Assembly (NCBI GenBank): GCA_001600875.1 | Contig: BCLD01000008.1 | Coordinates: 867,123 to 931,122 of the forward strand | Length of the DNA: 64,000 bases | Origin: Solicoccozyma terricola | Taxonomy: Eukaryota; Basidiomycota; Tremellomycetes; Filobasidiales; Piskurozymaceae | Direction: 5' to 3' | In this document: positions 31,895 through 44,596 of the stretch, in pieces | Layout of the letters: the number at the start of each line of letters is the position of its first letter | Position numbering within the stretch: the first letter of the stretch is position 1 | The notes under the pieces: generated by a model | Told to the model about the DNA's origin: nothing | Databases searched by the model: none | The model's input: the letters and a program-made list of their open reading frames with translations, nothing else | Program-made: the position numbers and the translations under genes

Positions 31895-34878
31895 TCACCT
31901 TTTCATTCCCTCCCTCTCCCCCTCTCCCTCTCTCTCTTTACCAAATATGACCTCTACCATCCCATCCACATCCTCTGGTCGTCCAACCACCAACGTCTCC
32001 GTCGTTTCCGTTTCCCCCTTCTCCCTCTGCACAAACCCATACAACCTGACAGCTTCCGCTTCCAAATACCTCCTACATTCATGTCTACTCTTCTCTACGT
32101 TGACGCACGATAAAATACAGACGGAAACGATGCCGAGAGCAAGGAGGAAAGTGAATGGCATGTTGGCGTTTCCACCTGATCGATCGATTATCGCACTGGA
32201 AACGAAGGGGCCGATGAATGAAGAAGTTTTGCCAATGATGGAGAAGATGGCGAAGAAGAGGAACTAGGGTTCGGGGGGGGGGAGAAGAGGGTGCGATGTT
32301 TTAGAAATTACCGTGATATTTATCCAAGCAAAAAAGGGAATTCTCTCACCTCTTTTCCCCTTGGAACAACTTCCGAAATCATAGTCTGACTGATTGCATA
32401 CCACGGGCAAACAAGAATACCATAGAATGCTTGGTAGGCCCTGATATAACCGCCATCAATTCAACTCCCTTTGCTTTCGAGAAAACACGTTCGGACAAAA
32501 AATATATAGGCAAAACTCACCAGACCTCCCAAACCTTCTTGAATCCGAAATTCGTCTGTGTGATGCCAACGCAACCCCATGCGCATAGGACGCTGGAGTT
32601 GGAAGGGTTCGGGTCAGATCGCCCCGGGGGGCTGATTTCCATGGCTCACTTCACCCAAACACAACTTACAGGATCCAGAATGCATTCTGCCGTGGAGACA
32701 CGGGAGTGAATAGTTTCAGCTCAGGCGGTTGTTCGAAGCCCGTAAAACATGATCAGGTCCGACTCACAAACAGTAACATGGTCTTGGTAGGTATCTGATA
32801 CCGCTTCTGTACCAACCAGAATAATCCGATGCTATAAGGGAAGATCGTGATTTAGCGCAACGTCATCTTGCTTCTATGTCATCTGGCTTGCCTCACCCAA
32901 TTCCTTGAGCTGCAATTCCGTCGATGAGAAGACTATCGCCGGGAAGTATGTTAAATTTGTAATTGCACAGCTTTCAACCAGATTCGGCGTACTAGTTCAA
33001 CGTCTGCGTGTCGTAGCTGACAATCTCATTTTGAAGGGTTGCAATTACTGGCAGGAAATCGGGATTAATACGAGGGCTAATCCGGACAGATCATGGTATT
33101 CAACGTACCAGTCACTATGGCGGGTGGTAAGAGGTCTGTCAGTATTGGAATCAGATACAAGGTGCGTCTGAATATTGCTCACCGACTGTATTCAGACAGT
33201 CTCCAAGGAGGAAGTAGGCCCCCTGTTATAAGGAGAAATTGACGACGTCAGCGTACCCCGACTCGGAAGGACGCATGCGCACTCACGAGATAAATGAAGG
33301 TCTGTTTGAGCCTGAAGAACAACCGGAAGGCATGGTACACCTGCTTTATGCTGTCAAGAAACCTCGCATCAATATAAAAAAATTGCACGGGGTTACGAAA
33401 AAGGGTACTCACCCGACAGTGAAATAGTTTGTGTGAGGTGGAAGCTGATGCCCAGGGCGCCGCTGCTCGAAAAGGAACCATGGAAGAGCGCAAACCACTG
33501 AAAACGGTGTAAAATGTCAGATGAGATTAGACGACGTGGATCCTATGCAAACGCACCCCAGACAGCCGCGCTGAATGCACAGACAACACTCAGAGCCCTC
33601 GTGTTACTTTCAGTGTCTCGGCCAGAGTGGATGCCGATAAGGATGCCAGCCAGCACAGCTAGTACAATTAGCTCCCCCACTGAACAGACGAAGAAGGACA
33701 CGTTCGATAGTCGATTCCGGGTGAGCATGTCGAGCGTGTCGTGAGTTTGTTGGCTGTGGCACCAAGGTCGTGTGACAGGTAAGTTATTGCTTCGCCCTGA
33801 TCACATGGTCAACACTCACTCAGTCTCCCCACTTTTCAGCTTCTCTTCACTCTCTTGTAGCTCTGGCAGATCCCTGGCGAGACCGGGGAAAGCTGCCGTC
33901 CAGAACGTCAGAGCTCCTTGATAGCCAATCAAACCGATGATATAAAGAGCGGTTCCGATCTCCCATCTGGGATTCACAACACACTTAGCACTTGAGCAAA
34001 TCGTTGCATCCCCGATTGACTCACTTGTCCGGTGTCTCAACTCCAAGCCATGCAAAACTGGTCGCGACACCCAGCACCGTGAAGCCCATCAGGATGTATC
34101 GCCTCCAATACCCATAATCTGCCATGCTTCCGACCATAATGAAGAGAACCGATTGCAGCGCGAAGGAGAGTCCGTTGGTGATCAGCACGATGGAGTTGAC
34201 TGGCGGTGGAGATGAGAATCAATAACCTGCGTAGCGAATAGTCGGGGATAATACGTACTAGACCTGACGGAACCGAAGGCGTTTAGGCTGCAGCCTGATA
34301 ACGACGAGACAGGATCAGCAATGTTGCAGTGTATGCAGTAGATTTGAATACTTGCCATCACTGCCACAAGGAGTTGTCCCAGCAGGAAAGGCAGGATCCC
34401 AACCTGCTTGATATCTGAGAAGAGAGTCGTTGTCAGAAAGAGCCTTTACCGCCGTGCTTCGATGGGACCCACAGCAAGTTTTGCCAAGCAGAGATGGCAA
34501 AAGTGCTAGGACGACAGGATCGGGGTAAGTACTGCTGCGATATGCAGGGATAGAATGACAAGTGATACTCATTTAAATGGCCCCAAGCCGGAGTTCCCTG
34601 GAGGAGAATATCAGGTGAGCTCGATGTACATGGCCATGAACATATTTCATCCACTCACCGATGTAGTATACATACCAGGACTGTTTGAATCGCATGACTC
34701 ATGAGAAACTCTCAGGCTTGCACCAGTTCACCAACAAACTCACCCAGATCTCCCTCCTGGTCGTGGTCTTCCTGTGGCCGACAATGGGAAGAGGGTTGGC
34801 GAACAGCTCCGCCTCGTCGTCGATCACGACCACGCCATCACTGGAGTACGCTTTGCCCGACTTCTCTGGGTCAGACAT
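31895..34878 (-). CDS. Atg22-like vacuolar efflux transporter
   Basis: Major-facilitator-type protein of the Atg22 family, which exports amino acids from the vacuole after autophagy. About 13 exons on minus. The start (34878) is MSDPEKSGKAYSSDG. Recognised blocks in order: WSWYVYYIGNSGLGPF, TFAISAWQNLL|YQAGWDP, TTPCGSDG, NSIVLITNGLSFALQSVLFI, GSMADYGYWRRYIL, TALYIIGLIGYQGALTFWTA, AFPGLARDLPE, ALPWFLFEQRRPG, YHAFRLFFRLKQTFIYL, GAYFLLGDCLNT, CAWGCVGITQTNFGF, AYQAFYGILVCPWYAISQTM, SEVVPRGKE, FFAIFSIIGKTSSFIGPFVS, and a hydrophobic end MPFTFLLALGIVSVCIL plus a cytosolic tail. Odd splice sites: the intron after GLGPF begins ATGAGT instead of GTGAGT, and that after CGSDG begins GCAAGT. The plus-strand frame 31947-32267 is only its antisense. 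Most exon borders are approximate. Confidence 0.88.
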
Positions 34879-35080
34879 CCTATCGTAATGTTGTGGTTGA
34901 AACCTAGCAACACACTTGGATGAGGGGCTGACCACCAAAATTGTTTCGTCGGCATGACCCGAAATAGCTAGTTAGATTAAAAGCATCGGCGATCTGAGGC
35001 TTTTCGGATGTTTTCTGTCGACGCTCCACATGATTTTAGGGGCCTTTCAACCTCCGGAACACGAATAAATACAACGCACG

Positions 35081-38000
35081 TCATATCGTGTCGAAAGAGT
35101 TGTCGTCGGAATACAGCTGCTGAACACCCTCCATTGATCCTCCAGAATCCTCCTCGAATGTCTGCTGCCTCGTTGTGATGATCTCGTTGATCCGATTCTG
35201 CAAATCGATAGAAAAGACGTCAATGGTGGCCTATGTCTTTGCCAGCTTGTACACCCACAGTACTCGTCAGCCCGATACGCGGCCCAAACCATTCCAGCCG
35301 AGTCTCATTGGATAGCTCATATAGCTGTTCCACGTCACCAAGGGAAGCTACATAGAGTGCTGCAAACGTGTTGAGGCCGTAGTTGGCTATGAGTGCTTGC
35401 GCGAACTTGATTTTTGAACCGTCAGTTGTCTGGCGTTTACAGCCACTCTGCAACGAACGAACCTCATCCACTTCGTTCCCTAGCCATTTCCTATCAATCA
35501 ACCATTCCTCCAAGTCATCTCCTAATAATCCCTGCGCTTCATACCAAGTTCTGTCCCAGCTCGAGTAGACTCGTAGAATCGAGCTTAGCTCTACTCCTCC
35601 GGCGGTGGCGAACGCAATCTCGATGCTGCCCAATGGTGTTGTCTCACTGACAATCGCTTTTCCTCTTTGCAGCGAGCCTCGGAGCTTGTCTAAAGAGGAA
35701 ATGACCGGTGGAGTGTACGGGTTGATCTTCATGCGCTTCTTTCCCGGACAGTCTACAAACGACACAGCCTCGAAAACGCAGACGACTCGCTGGAATCTTG
35801 ACGCCAACCAGAGCAGCTTCTTTGACAACTCTGCCTTCTCAGCTGGCAGACCAGCGAGATTGCGGACCAGTATTGCCGTCCTGGGACTGATCAGAATGTC
35901 CGCTTCGAGGTAGTCTAGCGGATTCAAGATGCAGTCATCCACTTCCAGGCTGCGAATGAGGCTGCGATTCCGGAGAACGTCCACATGCACTAGACAGGCC
36001 AGTTTCCCCCCTTCACTTCGAGGACAGGTCAGAGCGGCTTGTAATGCGCACGGGTTTGTGGCGGCAGGATGAGACACAGCTCCGGAGTTGGAGGATAGTT
36101 GAGATGAGGCAGGAACGGTCTCCAGAAGATCTTGATCATAATCGATAGGACCATCTTCGACGTCGAAGGCTTTCCCCAGAAGCGCCAGATAGTGGGATAA
36201 ACCTTTAGTTCCTTGATCGCGATTGAGGGAGAGATTGTGACAGTGGATGTTGACTTTCCAATCCAGGAGACAGTCTAATTCATGTGTCGTTTGACGATCA
36301 CCCCACTGCATAGGCTCTACGGCGGCGTCAGAGTGCACACAACTCGATGTAGGATCCAACCCTCGTCCTTCGGTTTCCAACAACTCGGTTTGAGACGTAT
36401 GAGATTGCACTCTCTCTAATTCGATACCTTCCGAAGAATCCGGAAGCGCAATAGCCCACGAAATCTTCTCGACAAGCGGCGTCTCTTCAGACTCAGACTC
36501 CCAGGAGGGATTATACGAGTTGCCTAACGTCTTTGCTCCCCGTTCTCCCGCATCTACGTAGCCCGCATGTAGATTGTTGAGCAAAGACTGTGCCCGTTCC
36601 TCATCTTCAAGTAAACCGCCTAAAACGACCTCAAGGGCAGGCTTTTCGTCCGCAAAAGAGAATGGTCTGATGTGGGATCATCATCAGTCAAGATTTACGC
36701 CCTCTCGCGCCATCACTTACACCCAATTGAGCTGATGCAGGTAAGGGATGTAGGTGAGCGAACTGAAAGAACTCCTGCTCGTAGATTTTAACCTCACCTC
36801 AGCTGTCGCGGAAGTTGAACATGAATCGCCCTCCATCGTTGTTGGTTGGTGTCTGCTGACCTCTGCTTAGCACTACGGAAGATCTGTCGGAAGTTTGTTG
36901 GAACCGAATTGGCAATGTGGGCGGAATGCGCACGATCTTTGCTGGCCATGTAGGGAACTAGCAGTTGTCGATTCTCGTCAGCTCACAATGTAGATGTACA
37001 TCGGCCACCACCTACGGGACATTGCTCCGCCTTCTTGTTGATCGAGCTGCTCTTTCATGATGACATCATACATTCCGACACCGGCTGCACGATTGGCCTC
37101 TATGACCGTGCGCTCAACCACTTCCAGTGCATCTAAAAGAGGGGAGCTTCGCCCATCAGAGGCAATCACGGAGGCGAGATTTGTCATGTCCTCAAAAGGA
37201 TAAAGTGGGCCCTCATCGGGAAGCTTGAAGTGAGATGCCAGGAGCGGTTTGAACAAGAATTTGTGATCGCAATCCATGGTATCGGTTGCGGTTTGAATAT
37301 CTTGAAAGATTGGCAACTCTGAGAAAAGACGTGGGTTTAGCGCATCGCACCGACGATCGATCGACGATGTTACTCACCCATTCGCAAACATTCGGTATCC
37401 ATATCATCTGCATCCGTTCGTCGATTCTTCCAGCTACTATCCTGGTCCACGAAACCATGCTGATATTTCGGATGCCTCATCTTCTGTATGAAAGGGGCAT
37501 CTGAGCTGATCGACATCGTCGGTGGCGGGGATATTGATCCTGAGATGGCGCAGAAGGAAGGGTGTTAGTTCCCAAAAAGACCTTTGTAACGTGTTACGCA
37601 CCTATTTCATCGATATACTTCATACTCAACGGATCCCCATCATCGGTGAACACCGGACTCAAAGGCTCAACCGTCCCGATACCGCCAACCTTCTGGCGTT
37701 TTGGGGGGCAAGAGTCAAGTGAAGGTCCCTTGGTGGCGTCGAGTGGAACGAATATTCTTGCAGGTCGTAGAGGGATTGGAAGGACGTCTCTCATTGTCTT
37801 GGAGATATCTCTTAGGTCGAGTGGGATGAGATGTTCCTCCGGAGGGCTTAGGTTTGAGCGGAGTTCTGATTGGAGGAACAACGGCGGTGACATTTCTCTC
37901 GGTTTGGACTGGGATTATTCAGAGTGTCAGCTCAAACCCTTTCGATAGTCCACGTCAACTTACGTGCAACTCTGTATTCGTTCTCTCGTCCAACTCGACC

Positions 38001-39115
38001 CACTCTCTGTCTTCCATCGTTCTCTTGTTCTTCATCAGCTGATCCTGCGCCGCCCCGCTCACGCCAGATTTCCCTGGCATAGTACTTGCGATCTCACTCA
38101 AACACTTGCGGATCGAGGCGACTTGGTCGGTAGTCAAGGTGATTGTCAGGTTACTGGGGAATATTGTTCAGTTTCAGCGCAGGTTTGCACACGAGGGAGA
38201 CGAGGAAAAGAGCCAGCGACTCACAGGAGTTGCGATTCAGTCTTCTTTGGATGACTTGCTGTTCCTTTCCAGGCTTCTATAACATCCTCCTTGAGATCTG
38301 TCACGTCCATGAGTTTTATCGCACTCTTCAAATCACCAGGGACACCTCGCATCTTCAACCGATCGTTTAAAGCATTGTATTGGCCTCCAGCAGTTGAATG
38401 TGCGAGGAGAAACCGGGTTTCGCGGATAGACTGTCGAGTAAGGAGAGGTTCCATCGGTATCAGATGAGGTGGATATGGATCATCTATGAGTGTCTCCTCA
38501 TCAGCTTCGTACTTCCTCAACTTCAATCCCACATCCACACCTGCAAACTCACCCGCTCCAAACTCATCCCAATTCTTCCCACTTAGCAACAACGCTCTTC
38601 CTTTCCATCCCAACCTCTCGCCATCCGCTCTAGAGTTCTTGATCACATTCAAACCCTCTCTCAGCCATTCAATGGCTTGTGTCGTCGCTACGATCCGAGG
38701 CCCATCTGAGATCGTCGAATCAACGGCACCGTATGTGGAACGTGCGGCGAGAATTAGTTGGCGGATGGGAGGTGGAAAGAGAAGTGTGGCCAGGTCGGAT
38801 GGGAGTGTGGCTTCTTCTGACGCTGAATGGATATCTGGATATCGATCTAGTGGAATTGGCTTTAGCGAGGATAGGATCTGACGTGCGACGGGAAATGCGG
38901 GAGATGGTCAATCAGTCGTTGCAATGCATCAAAGGCGAAGAGATGTGAATCGACCTTACATTGAAACTAATCCCATCAGTCCACTTCTGATACTTATTCC
39001 TCGGGATAAACCGATGAACATACGCTTGGAGTCTCTTGATCATATCTTGATCCATATCCGCGTTGTCATCAAACTGAATGCGCTTATTCGTCGTCGTCGA
39101 CGGGGGATTGGACAT
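35081..39115 (-). CDS. XPF-like protein resembling meiotic SHOC1/Zip2
   Basis: Long multi-exon gene from MSNPPSTTTNKRIQFDDN (39115) to a stop at 35081. Supported exons include 39115-38960, 38877-38225, one ending in TNTELH, one spanning about 37907-37612, one near 37304-37019, a long exon about 36660-35259, and a last exon 35197-35081 encoding NRINEIITTRQQTFEED. The N-terminal half has no recognised domain. The C-terminal part fits the nuclease-dead XPF fold of SHOC1/Zip2: ADILISPRTAILVRNLAGLP, then KKLLWLASRFQRVVCVFEAV, IEIAFATAGGVELSSILRVY, RTWYEAQGLL, and a helix-hairpin-helix-like end FAQALIANYGLNTFAALYVA. Members of that family promote crossovers by binding branched DNA with Spo16/SPO16. 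No ERKxxxD nuclease motif seen. Alternative: another non-catalytic XPF paralogue (Eme1/FAAP24 type). Assignment is from fold-level pattern only. Confidence 0.55.
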
Positions 39116-39337
39116 GATACGAATGTGCGCCTCGACACCATCAGTCGAGCCCCGGGGCTGAGGATGAACCTATGATGGGAATTAGATGATGTTGGATGGT
39201 CGAAAGTATACAAAAGTCCAATGAACATCTCCTATCTCCTCGTTTGAATTGTCAACAACGAGGTCCGAGCTCAGGTTTCTCATTCGCCACCGCCACCGCC
39301 ACCCGATCCTTTCCCCAGCGTCAGCGTCCCATGCTGG

Positions 39338-40784
39338 TTACAACTTCGCAACAACCTTTCCCTGGGTAGCATCATGATATCCAACCTTCTTGATGACCTC
39401 ATCCAATTTCCCTTTCGTCCGTGAGAAAACATCAACTTTGGTATGGGTACCTGCAGCTATCAAAGCTCCCGTTTTGGCGTTGGTTATCTGAAAATAAAAC
39501 AAGCAGCATGAGATAGTGATGACTATACGAGGAGTATAGGGACTCACGTCACATCGCATATTAGCTACCATCTTTCCAACATTCAAAGTCGTCGAATCGA
39601 TTCGTATCCTATCGCCTCTGTATGAATCGAGGCCATCAATCAGACGTTCACTCTTCAAAAGACAAAAGCAAGGATCTGGGATACTCACTCGAACGCAGGT
39701 CCAGCATAATGCACTACTAGATTCTGTGAAACGCCACCTAGACCAGGCCAGAAATCGGATGTGGAAATGACAACGACAGCGAGGGATGTGCATCTGTGGA
39801 TCGCATAGAATGAAAGGACGGAGATGGTGTAGGCGGATGAAGACGAGTGAGATATCAGAAAAGGGTGGACAGGAGAAGGGGCGTGACAGACTTACATGTC
39901 AACTAGATAGGCAGTAGCTGCACCGTGTAATCCACCAACGGGATTAAGCCACTCTATACTCATCAAAACATAACCTCCTTAGCACTCGAGGTTGGAAAGG
40001 ATAACAGGGATAAGAAACGAACCTTTCTTGACGGTAGCTTCAATAACCACCCTCCCTTTCTTTCCCTTCCCACCCTCTGCATCTCCAATCGTAGTCACAA
40101 CCCCTTTTCTCGGTGCTAATTTCTCACCCTTGGTTGGTTTTGCGAAGATGGCTGAGAATTGTTTTCCCTCTGAGTCCGATTGAAGAAAAAAAAAAATGGA
40201 GAGACCCAAGCCGAATTTCATATCGTTAGTCTCGAATCAGACGATAGGAAGAGTATTCAGCGGTACTCGTAGCAGAGAATGTTGCTCGAGGAGAGAGTAG
40301 TGCTCGATACACTTGCAGAAGGCAGACGGCATTCCTGGCTCGCAAAGACAAAGAGTATTGCTCACTACGTTCGCAGAATACGTAAACCTTCGTCACGCGA
40401 AGAATGAGTGCTCGCTACGCTCTCAGAAGGCAGGGAGTATTCTTTGCTTCGTTCGCGAGGGAAAAGAATATTGCTCATCTCCATCGCGGGAGACGATAGT
40501 CTTCGCTCCGCGATGAAATGAGTGCTCGCTTCGCTCGCGAGGGTGAAGAAATGAGTGCTGGCTGCGCTAGCAAGACCGTGACCTTCACTACGGGAAGAAG
40601 ACGAGACTGCTCGCCGCGCTCGCCGCTCACCTGCCACCACCTCACACCCCACCACCTCCAATTCGTCGAATATCCCCTTCCCGAAATTCGATTGCGCGAC
40701 ATTATGATTTAACATCGCCGACCGAAGTCTCGCGAGATAAGGATTGGTAGCGAGTGTCTCTGCGGATGTAGTGGCTGTGGACAT
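39338..40784 (-). CDS. Hotdog-fold acyl-CoA thioesterase (ACOT13/PaaI-like)
   Basis: Six exons on minus: 40784-40631, 40169-40023, 39953-39896, 39793-39689, 39617-39548, 39487-39338, summing to 227 residues in frame. The active-site motif is EWLNPVGGLHGAATAYLVD (the HGG-type hotdog signature N-x-x-G-x-x-HGG, here with GGLHG). Then come STSDFWPGLGGVSQNLVVHY, GPAFEGDRIRIDSTTLNVGK, and ITNAKTGALIAAGTHTK. This fits thioesterase superfamily member 2 / acyl-CoA thioesterase 13, which hydrolyses medium to long acyl-CoA in mitochondria or cytosol. There is an unusual Lys/Gly-rich insert (PTKGEKLAPRKG, DAEGGKGKKGR) before the active site. The first intron (40630-40170, 461 nt) is several times longer than the others because it carries the dispersed repeat copy B. 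Confidence 0.82.
40288..40625 (+). repeat. Dispersed repeat family, copy B (intronic)
   Basis: At least seven degenerate units such as AGTGCTCGATACACTTGCAG, GAGTATTGCTCACTACGTTC, GAGTGCTCGCTACGCTCTCA, GAGTGCTCGCTTCGCTCGCG and GAGTGCTGGCTGCGCTAGCA, separated by AGAAGGCAG-like or AAGA-rich spacers. Several contain short hyphenated palindromes (TTCGC-TCC-GCGAA; CTTCG-TCACG-CGAAG; TCGC-TC-GCGA). The whole block lies inside the first intron of the thioesterase gene. Confidence 0.85.
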
Positions 40785-41004
40785 GATGTCGAAAGGCAAT
40801 TAGATGGAATGTAGGTGTAGACTGTAGACATGCTGGACTCCGGTTAATAGGGGACTCGATCTGTCCGGCTAGCATTTGAATTGAAATGACTCATGATGAC
40901 GAATCAGACCCCAAGCCACGTCACACCCAAATAGTCGGGCAGGGATCTCTTTTCCCAGCTCGACCACCCATCGATCTACAACGAAAAGCATATCGTCCAC
41001 CATC

Positions 41005-44000
41005 ATGCGGATGAAAGAGATCGGTCTGATCAGTGTGGCGATGGCCACAGCAGGTGTCATCGCACAAGGAGATCGGGAGATCATAGCAGCGAGTGCAGCG
41101 AATGTGAGCTTGCACTACATTTCCCACACATGGCACGACGCTGATTTGGGTGTTGGTTGGTGGTTGGTGTGCAAGGACTCTCTTCTTTGGGGCACTTATA
41201 GACCGCAGTTATATCATGGGTTAAGACCTAGATTACAGAGGAGTTTGATGACTGGGATGATGCATTTCGGTTTGAATGATTATAAAGGATACAATGGTAA
41301 CGTCCATCCATCCTCCCGTTCATTCACACGCCTCTCCACTCACATATAGGACCTCTTCCCGAACACCAAACATAGAGATCAGACATACATGCGAAGACTC
41401 CGATTCCCTAACTTCCTACACATACACGCAACACGATGGACGCGGATATGCAGCTCAGACGCTTATAGATGGAGGCATGAATGTGGTTGTGAATACGACA
41501 TGGGTGAAGAGTGGCGATGGGATGCAGTGGGGTGTAAGGGTTGAAGGTGATGCGATTGATCAGCGTGAGTCTGGATGGGTGTGATGTAGGGTGTGGGTGT
41601 TGAGGCTGATCTTTTGAGGGTTGCGTTTGGATAGAACAATTGTCAAGGACGAGTTTGGTTTACCATTTTGGTTTGGAAGGGTTAGGATCGTTGAAGATTG
41701 ACAGCGAGGTTGGAGAGAATGTGGGTTTCTGTTGCAGTCACATCACTTGTTAAGGAAGCATAGCTGATGAGAACGTCGAGCAGGGTATCGAAGGGGAAAT
41801 AGCCCTCTTAGGTTCAACTCCAAGCCTTGGACAATTTAGGATCAGAATTGTAGATCGTGAGTCGATTTATCATCACGCAGCCTTACAATAACTCATCTAT
41901 TCGCTCGCGGTGCTTGTTCTTGGGGTAGACCCGAACACTGTGTCGGATGTACAAGGACAACATCATGAGCGATTTCAAGATGTTATTGGGATGACGTCGA
42001 TTTTAGGTGTAAAATTGCCTGATGGAGCTGTTTGGCGAATTAAGGGTACATATCCATGGACTTACTCCTCGGCTCTTCTCTGTTGGTAATCGACTGATAT
42101 TGAGCCACATTCTTTTTAGACCTCATCACTCAATCAATCACAAACACAGCCCAAACCACAATGTCGAAATTCGATCCTTCCTCGCCTCCTGATCCTGCGT
42201 ATCTCTTCCGCTTGCAAAACCGAATTCAAGACGGTAGTAATGTGTTTGCTTTTCAAAAGACGGTGGTTGGGACTGGAGTTAGTGGGGGAGCGAAGTGGGG
42301 GTTTGATGTCTTTTATGAAAAGATGGAAGGAACGCAGTGGAATTGTGAGTTGCGAAACCGATTTTCAGCGTGGGGTTAAGCGTGCCGGCTGATTGTGTAT
42401 GGATTACAGATGATACTCTTACGGGACTTTTAGAGGATCGATCTGCAGTGTATAACGATCGATTCGCTTCGACTTTCAACCTCCCAACCGAGTACTCGAC
42501 ACCAGAGTACACCAACTTTGCTCAAGCTGTGACTTCCAATCTGATAGGTGGTATCGGATACTATTACGGGTCATCCCTCGTCGATCGGGGATTCCGACAT
42601 TCACACGATGACGATGGAGATGATGAAGATGAGGTGGTTGAAACAGGAGTTCGAGAAGAAGAACCGAGGGAGCTTCTTACAGCTACGCCGAGTAGGAGTT
42701 TCTTCCCGAGGGGTTTCTACTGGGATGAAGGGTTTCATTTAGCTGTGGTTGCGGAATGGGATAATGATTTGAGTTTGGAGATTTTAAAGTCTTGGATTAA
42801 TTTGATTGATGAGAATGGATGGGTCGCGAGGGAGCAGATATTAGGGGAGGAATCGAGGAGTAAAGTGAGTGGGTTTGGGTCAACCGAGGACTTTTACCCG
42901 GTGTTCTTCTCATAATGCTGATTCGACCACTTCGCCGCAGGTCCCATCCGAGTTCCAGGTCCAATACCCATCATACGCCAACCCACCTACCCTTCCTGTC
43001 GCGGTGACCTCGTTCATCGCGCGACTAAAAGCTCAAACCGAGTCGATCGTCCTGACCTCTCAACTCGGTCTCGGTTCAACCGACTTTGCACCCATCGAAC
43101 CTCTCGAGCAACGACTCGCAAATATGCACCTCCGAGATCCCGAGCTCGCACACTCCTATCTCACCGAAGTTTACCCAGCCCTTCGACGTCACTATCAATG
43201 GTTCCGCCGTACTCAACGCGGCCAACTCAAAGAGTGGTCGCGTAAAGCGACATCTAAAGTGGAAGCATACCGCTGGAGAGGTCGTACGGAAGATCATGTG
43301 TTGACTTCCGGGTTGGATGATTATCCTCGTGCAAGACCGCCTCATCCAGGAGAGCTGCATTTGGATCTTATGAGTTGGATGGGATATTTTGCGAAAACGA
43401 TGGCAGAGGTTGCGGAATACCTTGGTGAGGAAGAGGATTTGGAGGATTATAAAAGACATGAGAAGGGGATCGTAGCGAATTTAGATGGTGAGTCGGTATG
43501 CTGTTTGGCCTCATGCAGGCAACTGACATCTCCCGACTTTGGATTTCATCCATAGATCTCCACTGGAACGAAGAGGAGCAGATGTATTGCGACGCCAGCG
43601 TGAACGAGGAGGGTGAGTACGATCGTAGCCCCACGTCACTTCTCCCTGCTCATGCGGTCATATCGCAGACGAATCCATTCACGTTTGTCACCGCGGTTAC
43701 CTCTCTCTTTTCCCCTTGCTGCTCCAGCTGGTCCCATCATCATCACCACATGTTGGTTCAATTCTCTCCCTGATGTCCGATCCAGCTCATCTCTGGTCTC
43801 CATATGGTATCCGATCTCTATCCGCTTCTCACGAGTTATTCGGCCAAGGTGAAAACTACTGGAGAGGACCGATTTGGATTCAGATGAATTGGATGGCATT
43901 GGGGGCGCTGCATAGCAAGTATATGAGGGAGGAGGGACCTTGGCAGGAAAAGGCAAAGGAAGTTTATACGCAGTTGAGGAAGAATGTGATTGAGAATGTG

Positions 44001-44339
44001 TTCAAGGTGAGTTGGGGGGGAGGAGGGGGCGGGGCGCGAAGGCTGGGGAAGACCGCAAGCTCAATACATTGTCTGTCACACCGCGCAGGAATACCAACGC
44101 ACGGGATACGTGTGGGAGCAGTATGATGCGAATAATGGAGAAGGACGGAGGAGGTTTGTGTGCTATCTATGCGATTGCAATGTATTCGCCTACTGACGGG
44201 CATGCAACACTCACACAGTCATCCGTTCACCGGATGGACATCGTTGGTCACTTTGAGTGAGTTTTGCCAGGTTGTCTACCTGGGCCTTGAGGAGACTGAC
44301 CCCTCCACGACGCCTGCAGTCATGACTGAGAAGTACTAG
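41005..44339 (+). CDS. Mannosyl-oligosaccharide glucosidase (glucosidase I, GH63)
   Basis: ER enzyme that removes the outermost glucose from N-glycan precursors (yeast Cwh41 type). Multi-exon; clear exons include 41005-41103, 41176-41296, 41376-41564, 41635 onward, and a last one ending at 44339 with TSLVTLIMTEKY. The N-terminus MRMKEIGLISVAMATAGVIA looks like a signal or anchor. Family blocks: DSLLWGTYRPQLYHGLRPRL, RSLMTGMMHFGLNDY, IRHTCEDSD, FNLPTEYSTPEYTNFAQAVT, SFFPRGFYWDEGFHLAVVAE, NGWVAREQILGEESRSKVPS, SYANPPTLPVAV, LTSGLDDYPRA, GENYWRGPIWIQMNWMALGA, and EYQRTGYVWEQYD. The WDEGFH and GWVAREQILG segments carry the family catalytic acidic residues. A variable acidic insert (HSHDDDGDDEDE) sits before the active site. 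The splice around 41721-41765 is unresolved: several frame-compatible choices exist. Confidence 0.93.
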
Positions 44340-44596
44340 CATGTAATCGGAGTGAGAAGAACGCATTGTGTTTTAGAATGACATACATGACCCCTGTGGG
44401 GCGGAGGTGGCGAGAAAGGACATGCCGAATAGTAAACAAAGGGAGTGAACGGGTCTGCTTCGACTATATGAGTGGGGGGGAGGAGGCCTCGTGTCAACCT
44501 CGACTTCATTCATCTCATTCGATACATACAGTTTATCATCACCACAGCATCTTATCGGCACCTTGGACTCACTCACAACTCGCACATCGTACCAGC

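Noticed and set aside
31797..32267. Plus-strand open frame of 156 codons after a pyrimidine-rich tract
   Set aside because: The minus strand reads the conserved C-terminal part of the Atg22-like transporter (FFAIFSIIGKTSSFIGPFVS, then MPFTFLLALGIVSV); the plus-strand frame is its antisense.
40288..40625. CRISPR-like array
   Set aside because: Units are degenerate and irregularly spaced, spacers are not of constant length, and the setting is a eukaryotic intron.
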